A stretch of DNA of 64,000 nucleotides, taken from NCBI RefSeq assembly GCF_018446385.1, contig NC_055990.1, forward strand, positions 24,123,058-24,187,057, written 5' to 3'. The position numbers and the translations under genes are program-made. The notes under the pieces are model-generated. The model was not told the DNA's origin, ran no database searches, and saw only the letters and a program-made list of their open reading frames with translations. The stretch is from Zingiber officinale (Eukaryota; Streptophyta; Magnoliopsida; Zingiberales; Zingiberaceae). This document shows positions 58,980 through 64,000 of this stretch, piece by piece; positions within the stretch are counted from its first letter, which is position 1; each line of letters begins with the position of its first letter.

Positions 58980-60298
58980 ATGGCAAGAGGACGCCCAGCT
59001 AGAAGGGCACCAACTACTGAGCTCCAGCACGAGGCAGGCAGTTTAGTGTCTCCCCCAGACCTTACAGCATTAGTGGCCATTTACATCAGCAGCTAGCTGA
59101 ACAGCAACAGGAGATAGCCACCTTAAAGGCTAATCAGCAGAATACTCCCACAGTCACCCCGGAACCAAACTTAGTAACGCCAGTAGTCTTAGAGGTTCCA
59201 CCAGTCCAGCCTACAACACCAGCAACCCCAGCAGCAGAGGTAAAGAGAGAAGCCTATCTGATCCAGTGGCAGAGAGTCAAGCTCGAGAACTTCTCTGGCA
59301 CCAGTGAACCATGGGATGCTCAAGCCTGGTTCAAAACACTGGAGAGCACGATGGAGCTTCTGGACTGGCCAGAGCATGAAAAGGTGAAGTGCGCCTCCTT
59401 CTGCTTGACAGGAGATGAACGTATGTGGTGGGAGAGAATTAGAGCGAAGCGCCCAGTGAACCAGATGACGTAGGCCGACTTCGAGAAAGAATTCTTCGAG
59501 GAGTTCTTTCACATGCGGGTCACAAACCGCCACTACGACGAGTTCACGGAGTTTCGTCAGGGCAACCTATCAGTTGTGAAAACCGTGAAGAAATTCAACA
59601 GATTGGCTCGTCTATGCCCTGAACTAGTCAGCACAGAAAAAGAACGAGTCCGATTGATGCTCAAGATGCTGAGGCCGGAAATAGCAATGAACGTGGCTGG
59701 CGGCGTTCATAGGCCGCAAACCACCGAAGAACTAGTCAGCAGTGCTCTAACCACCGAGCACTACCAGAATAATATCAAGCAGCAGAAGCAAGTCCTCTCA
59801 GAGTCCAAAGGGCAAGGAAGCTCAGGTACTCAGAAACAACAGGGCCACAGCTCTAACTGGAAAGGGAACTCCAGCAACAAGCGCAAACCAGGGAGTTACC
59901 CAAAGGGAGGACCAGCCAGCAAACATCCTAGTTATCCCAAGTGTGCTACTTGTGGGAAATTTCACCCAGGAGTTTGTCGCAAGGGCACACGAGGATTCTT
60001 TGAATGTGGACAAGAAGGGCATATGGCTAAGCAATGCCCGAACAAGACAAGTCTTCCTCAACCACAGCCGATACAGTATGGAGGCCAGCCAGCACAGCTA
60101 CATCAGATGCAGGCCGCTTTAGATGGTCCACACATCAGTCAGGGCAGACTAGAAGCCCCTCCAGCTACGACCAATGCGAGGATCTACGCACTCACCAGAG
60201 AGGACGTAGCGAATGCCTCGACAGTTGTTACAAGTCAGATCATTATTTTACAGCAAGGTACAACTGTCTTATTCGATACTGGGCAACCCATTCCTATA
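58980..60298 (+). pseudogene. Gypsy B gag and protease start (broken)
   Basis: ATG at 58980 opens MARGRPARRAPTTELQHEAG, but the frame stops at about 59091 after an insertion absent from A. In the shifted frame the gag domain continues (WQRVKLENFSGTSEPWDAQA), with TAG at 59471 where A has TGG, then the zinc knuckle [14 protein letters not shown] (first Cys changed to Phe). Loss of one G in the protease motif DTG(A) at about 60281 shifts into the pol frame. Confidence 0.9.
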
Positions 60299-63200
60299 TA
60301 TCTAGGAAGTTTTCCGAAAAGTTAGGGATACCCTCCGAGGGACTCAGTAGTCAGTTTCTGACGACACTACATTCGGGAGAAATTATGGCATCCACGCACT
60401 GGCTCAGAGCAGTGCCAGTCATTATAGCAGACAGAGAACTCTTTTGTGATCTGATAGTGCTAGACATGACTGATTACGATGTCATTTTTGGGATAGACTT
60501 CCTGATCAGATACGGTGCTTCTATAGAGTGCCGTAAACAGAAAGTCGTATTCCAACCGGAAGCAGAAGTGCAGTTTGAATACATCGGAGAACCAAAGAGA
60601 AAAGTCAAGAAGTTTCTCTCAGCTATGAAAGCACAGAGATTAATGGATTCAGGATGTACGGGATTTTTATTACACGTAGTCAGTACCAGTCAGGACAAGG
60701 ACCAACAACTAGTAGAGGTCCGAGTCGTATGTGACTACCCAACAGTCTTCCCTGAAGAGTTACCAGGTCTAGCACCAGACAGGGAGATTGAATTCGAGAT
60801 AGAACTCATTCCCGGTACAAATCCTATCTCCAAAGCACCCTACCGCATGGCTCCAGCAGAACTGAAGGAACTTCATGAGCAACTACAGGAGCTGCTTGAC
60901 AAAGGCTTCATACGCCCTAGTCACTCACCATGGGGAGCGCCTGTATTGTTTGTGAAGAAGAAGGACGGGAGCATGCGCCTGTGTATAGATTACCGGGCAC
61001 TAAATCAAGTTACAATTAAGAACAGGTATCCTCTTCCCAGAATTGATGACCTGTTTGATCAGCTAAAGGGAGCAGCAGTGTTTTCGAAAATAGACCTCAG
61101 ATCAGGTTATCATCAGGTGAAAGTTAAAGAAGGGGATATACCCAAGACAGCATTCAGGACTAGATACGGACACTACGAGTTCGTAGTCATGCCCTTTGGC
61201 GTGACAAATGCTCCAGCTACTTTCATGGACCTCATGAACAGGATATTCAGAGAATACTTAGATAAGTTTGTTATCGTATTCATCGATGACATCCTTATCT
61301 ATTCAGGAACTCAGGAAGAACATGCCGAGCACCTGAGAATAGTATTGCAGACCCTTCAGCAGAACCAGCTGTATGCCAAGTTCACGAAATGTGAATTTTG
61401 GATAGATCAGGTGTCCTTCCTAGGTCACATCATCTCAAAGGATGGTATTATGGTAGACCCCAGTAAGATAGAAGCTGTGAGTAGTTGGAAAAGACCCAAT
61501 AACGCTAGTGAGATCAGAAGCTTTTTGGGATTAGCAGGTTATTACAGAAAATTCGTAGAGGACTTCTCCAGGATAGCCTCCCCACTGACAGCTCTTATCA
61601 GAAAGAACAGAAAATTCCAGTGGATAGAGGACTGTGAGAACAGTTTCAGCGAGCTGAAGAGGAGATTGACCAGTGCACCTATTCTGACAGTACCAGAAAA
61701 TACAGACAGCTTTGATATATATAGTGATGCCTCTAAGTTGGGACTGGGAGCAGTGGTGATGCAAAATGGCAAGGTGATCGCCTATGCCTCCAGACAACTC
61801 AAGGATTATGAGAGGAATTGCCCTTCTCATGACCTTGAGCTTGCAGCAGTGGTGTTCGCTCTCAAGATTTGGAGACATTACTTGTATGGAGCTCAGTGCA
61901 AAGTGTATACTGATCATCAGAGTCTGAAGTACTTCTTCACTCAGAAGGATTTGAATATGCGACAGCGCAGATGGCTAGAGCTGGTCAAAGACTACGACAT
62001 AGACATCCTCTACCACCCAGGAAAAGTAAATAGGGTAGCAGACGCACTTAGCAGAAAGTCCAGTACTGCCTTATTATCTCTAGCAGCCATGTCACCACCC
62101 CTACAGAAAGAGATCACAGATTTCGGTCTCGAACTCAAAGTTGGACAGCTCTCTACTATGACATTAGAGTCTACCTTGCTTGGTGACATCCAGACAGCTC
62201 AAGAGCAGGATCCTGAAATTCAGAAAATCAAGCAAGGATTAGTAGAATCAGAAAGTGGAGAATTCAGAGTGTCCTCTAGCGGGGTGTTGGGTTTTGGTGA
62301 CAGGCTATGTGTTCTAGATCAGGAGGAACTACGAAGAAAGATTTTAGATGAGGCTCACAGGACTCCTTATGCGATGCATCCTGGCTCCACCAAGATGTAC
62401 CAAGGCCTGAAGAGACATTTTTGGTGGCCTGGGATGAAGAGAGACATCGCTCGATATGTCAGCACCTGCCTAACCTGTCAGAGGGTTAAGGCAGAACATC
62501 AGAGACCAGGAGGAGTTTTACAGCCCATTCAGATTCCAGAATGGAAGTGGGAAGATATTTCTGTGGATTTCATAGTGGGATTACCCATAACCACGAATGG
62601 TTTTGATACCATCTGGGTAATAGTCGACAGATTGACTAAATCAGTCCACTTCTTAGCTATCAGGATATCCTACTCCATGGAACAGCTAGCTCAGTTGTAC
62701 CACAAGGAGATCGTCAGACTACATGGAGTCCCACGGACCATTATTTCAGACAGGGACAGTCGATTCACATCACACTTCTGGGAGTATGTACAGTCAGCTT
62801 TGGGCACTAAGTTGAAATTTAGCACAGCTTTCCATCCTCAGACAGATGGCCAGACGGAGTGAGTAAATCAAGTACTCGAAGATATGCTCTGAGCATGTGC
62901 CCTAGATTTCAAAGGAAGTTGGTGCAAATATCTGAGCTTAGCAGAATTTGCATACAACAACAGCTATCAGGCCACTATCGGCATGACACCTTACGAGGCT
63001 CTCTATGGGCGGAGGTGTAGATCTCCAATCTGCTGGTATGAGAGTGGTGAACAGAAAGAACTAGAACTCCAGACAGATCTAGTAGCAGATACCACAGCAG
63101 CTATACAACAGATCCGCCAGAGGATAGAGACAGAGCCGCCAAAAGCTATGCCGACACGCCAGACCTTTAGTTTTCAGTTGGGGATTCAGTGTTCCTCGAG

Positions 63201-63587
63201 TAGCTCCCATGAAGGAGTAATGCATTTTGGGAAGAAGGGCAGCTAAGTCCCGGATATGTGGGACCATATCTTAGCCGAAGAGTTGGCAAGGTAGCATATG
63301 AGCTAGAGATACCCCAGGAAATGTCAGCTGTTCATAATGTATTTCATGTCTCTATGCTGAAGAAGCATATCCCAGATGCCACCCAGGTGATTGAGCCCCA
63401 GTCGGTACAAGTCCGCGAAGACCTCAGCTATGATAGTCGGCCTATTCAGATAATAGACCGAGCAGTTAAGAAATTACAGAACAAGGAGGTACCATTAGTA
63501 AAAGTTATTTGGCAAAATCACACAACAGAAGAGGCAACATGGGAGACAGAAGCTAGTATGAGACAGAAGTACCCAGAGTTATTCTAA
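60290..63587 (+). pseudogene. Gypsy B pol: PR-RT-RH-IN-chromodomain
   Basis: After the frameshift a single open frame runs to 62862 through protease remainder, RT (FIDDIL at about 61280), RNase H ([20 protein letters not shown]) and most of integrase ([18 protein letters not shown]). TGA at 62860 and 62890 replace CGA arginine codons just before and after the catalytic glutamate region. Two or more small deletions at 63130-63250 shift the frame before the chromodomain-like end (TAA at 63585). It needs help from another copy to move. Confidence 0.92.
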
Positions 63588-63608
63588 GTTCGAGGATGAA
63601 CTTTTTAT

Positions 63609-63622
63609 AAGGTATGGGGGAT
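63609..63622 (+). other. Polypurine tract of gypsy B
   Basis: aaggtatgggggat before the 3' LTR, as in element A. Confidence 0.85.
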
Positions 63623-64000
63623 TGTAACGCCCGAAAATTCTCAAAATAATTATTAGAAATATCCTAGTATTTTTCTGGAATTTTAGGATATTTTTATGGA
63701 ATTTTTAGAATAGCAGAAGTAGCAAAAATAAATAGAAAACGAAAATAGTCTACGCGGGAATTGAACCCGAGACCTATTGGGTCCTACGACTTAAAGGTGA
63801 ACTCCAGTAACCAGGAGAACCCAGCAGAGCCGTGCTGAAAGGAAAGGGAAACAATTTTATTTAAGTTAAAGTTGGGGGAATTAATTCCTTAATATAAATA
63901 GGGAATTAAGTGAGGAGTTTTATTTTTTATCGTGACTTACCTCTTCTCCTCACCCTAATCCCGCCGAACCTCTCTTCCTCCTCTTCCTCTCTCGGCGCAT
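63623..64000 (+). repeat. 3' LTR of gypsy B, first 378 bp
   Basis: TGTAACGCCCG onward, nearly identical to 56495-56870. It is cut by the window end. Confidence 0.95.

Larger units (their letters stand above)
56495..64000 (+). mobile_element. Ty3/gypsy (Tekay-like) element B, runs off the window
   Basis: 5' LTR, primer site, gag, pol, polypurine tract and the first 378 bp of the 3' LTR, in the same order as element A. The left flank is GCCAA (56490-56494) in the CACTA transposase; the right flank is not visible. The pol frame is better preserved than in A over most of its length. Confidence 0.95.

Noticed and set aside
62860..62892. Readthrough or recoding stops in gypsy B
   Set aside because: Both TGA codons match CGA codons in related copies and lack any conserved recoding context; they are ordinary decay mutations.

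Overview
This 64-kb window reads as plant (angiosperm) repeat-rich DNA. I found no intact host gene. Almost everything that can be assigned is a transposable element, a fragment of one, or a scrap of host gene carried by or lying beside one. The plant call rests on Tekay-like Ty3/gypsy polyproteins with tRNA-iMet primer sites, a Cassandra element with 5S rRNA sequence in its LTRs, CACTA and hAT DNA transposons, and gene fragments matching plant PP2A catalytic subunit, an ACR11/ACR12-type ACT-domain protein, UDP-glucuronate decarboxylase and importin beta. The species cannot be named from sequence alone.

Layout. 1-5690: 3' half of a gag-only Ty1/copia element whose LTR is split by a 3.3-kb solo gypsy LTR (1599-4909); that LTR carries two tRNA-like units. 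5691-10514: old LTR debris, plus a U2 snRNA pseudogene (8311-8462). 10515-14233: a CACTA element with TSD AGT. 14234-16394: gypsy remnants split by an Athila/Tat-type solo LTR. 16395-28769: a decayed hAT transposon holding a full-length gypsy element A (18997-28446, TSD ATAAT). 28770-29178: importin-beta pseudogene. 29626-36756: a partial CACTA-like element carrying a UDP-glucuronate decarboxylase fragment, a SINE (18-bp TSD) and a second complete CACTA (31030-35901, TSD CAA) with PP2A and ACR exons. 36757-42484: the 5' end of a Ty1/copia element fused to a truncated gypsy LTR that holds a solo LTR. 42485-52903: a minus-strand copy of the gag-only copia family, invaded by internally deleted gypsy C (44515-50314) and by a TRIM that itself contains Cassandra. 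52904-56494: a CACTA element with a TNP2-type transposase, cut by gypsy B (56495 to beyond 64000).

These elements do not form a pathway. What they show is order of insertion (A after hAT, Cassandra after TRIM after copia, B after CACTA, the SINE and the inner CACTA after the outer CACTA) and decay. The gypsy frames of A, B and C are broken mostly by C-to-T or G-to-A stop mutations, as expected for methylated DNA. The points most worth following up are the exon-carrying CACTA, the gag-only copia family, the tRNA-like units inside a gypsy LTR, and the TRIM-in-TRIM nest.
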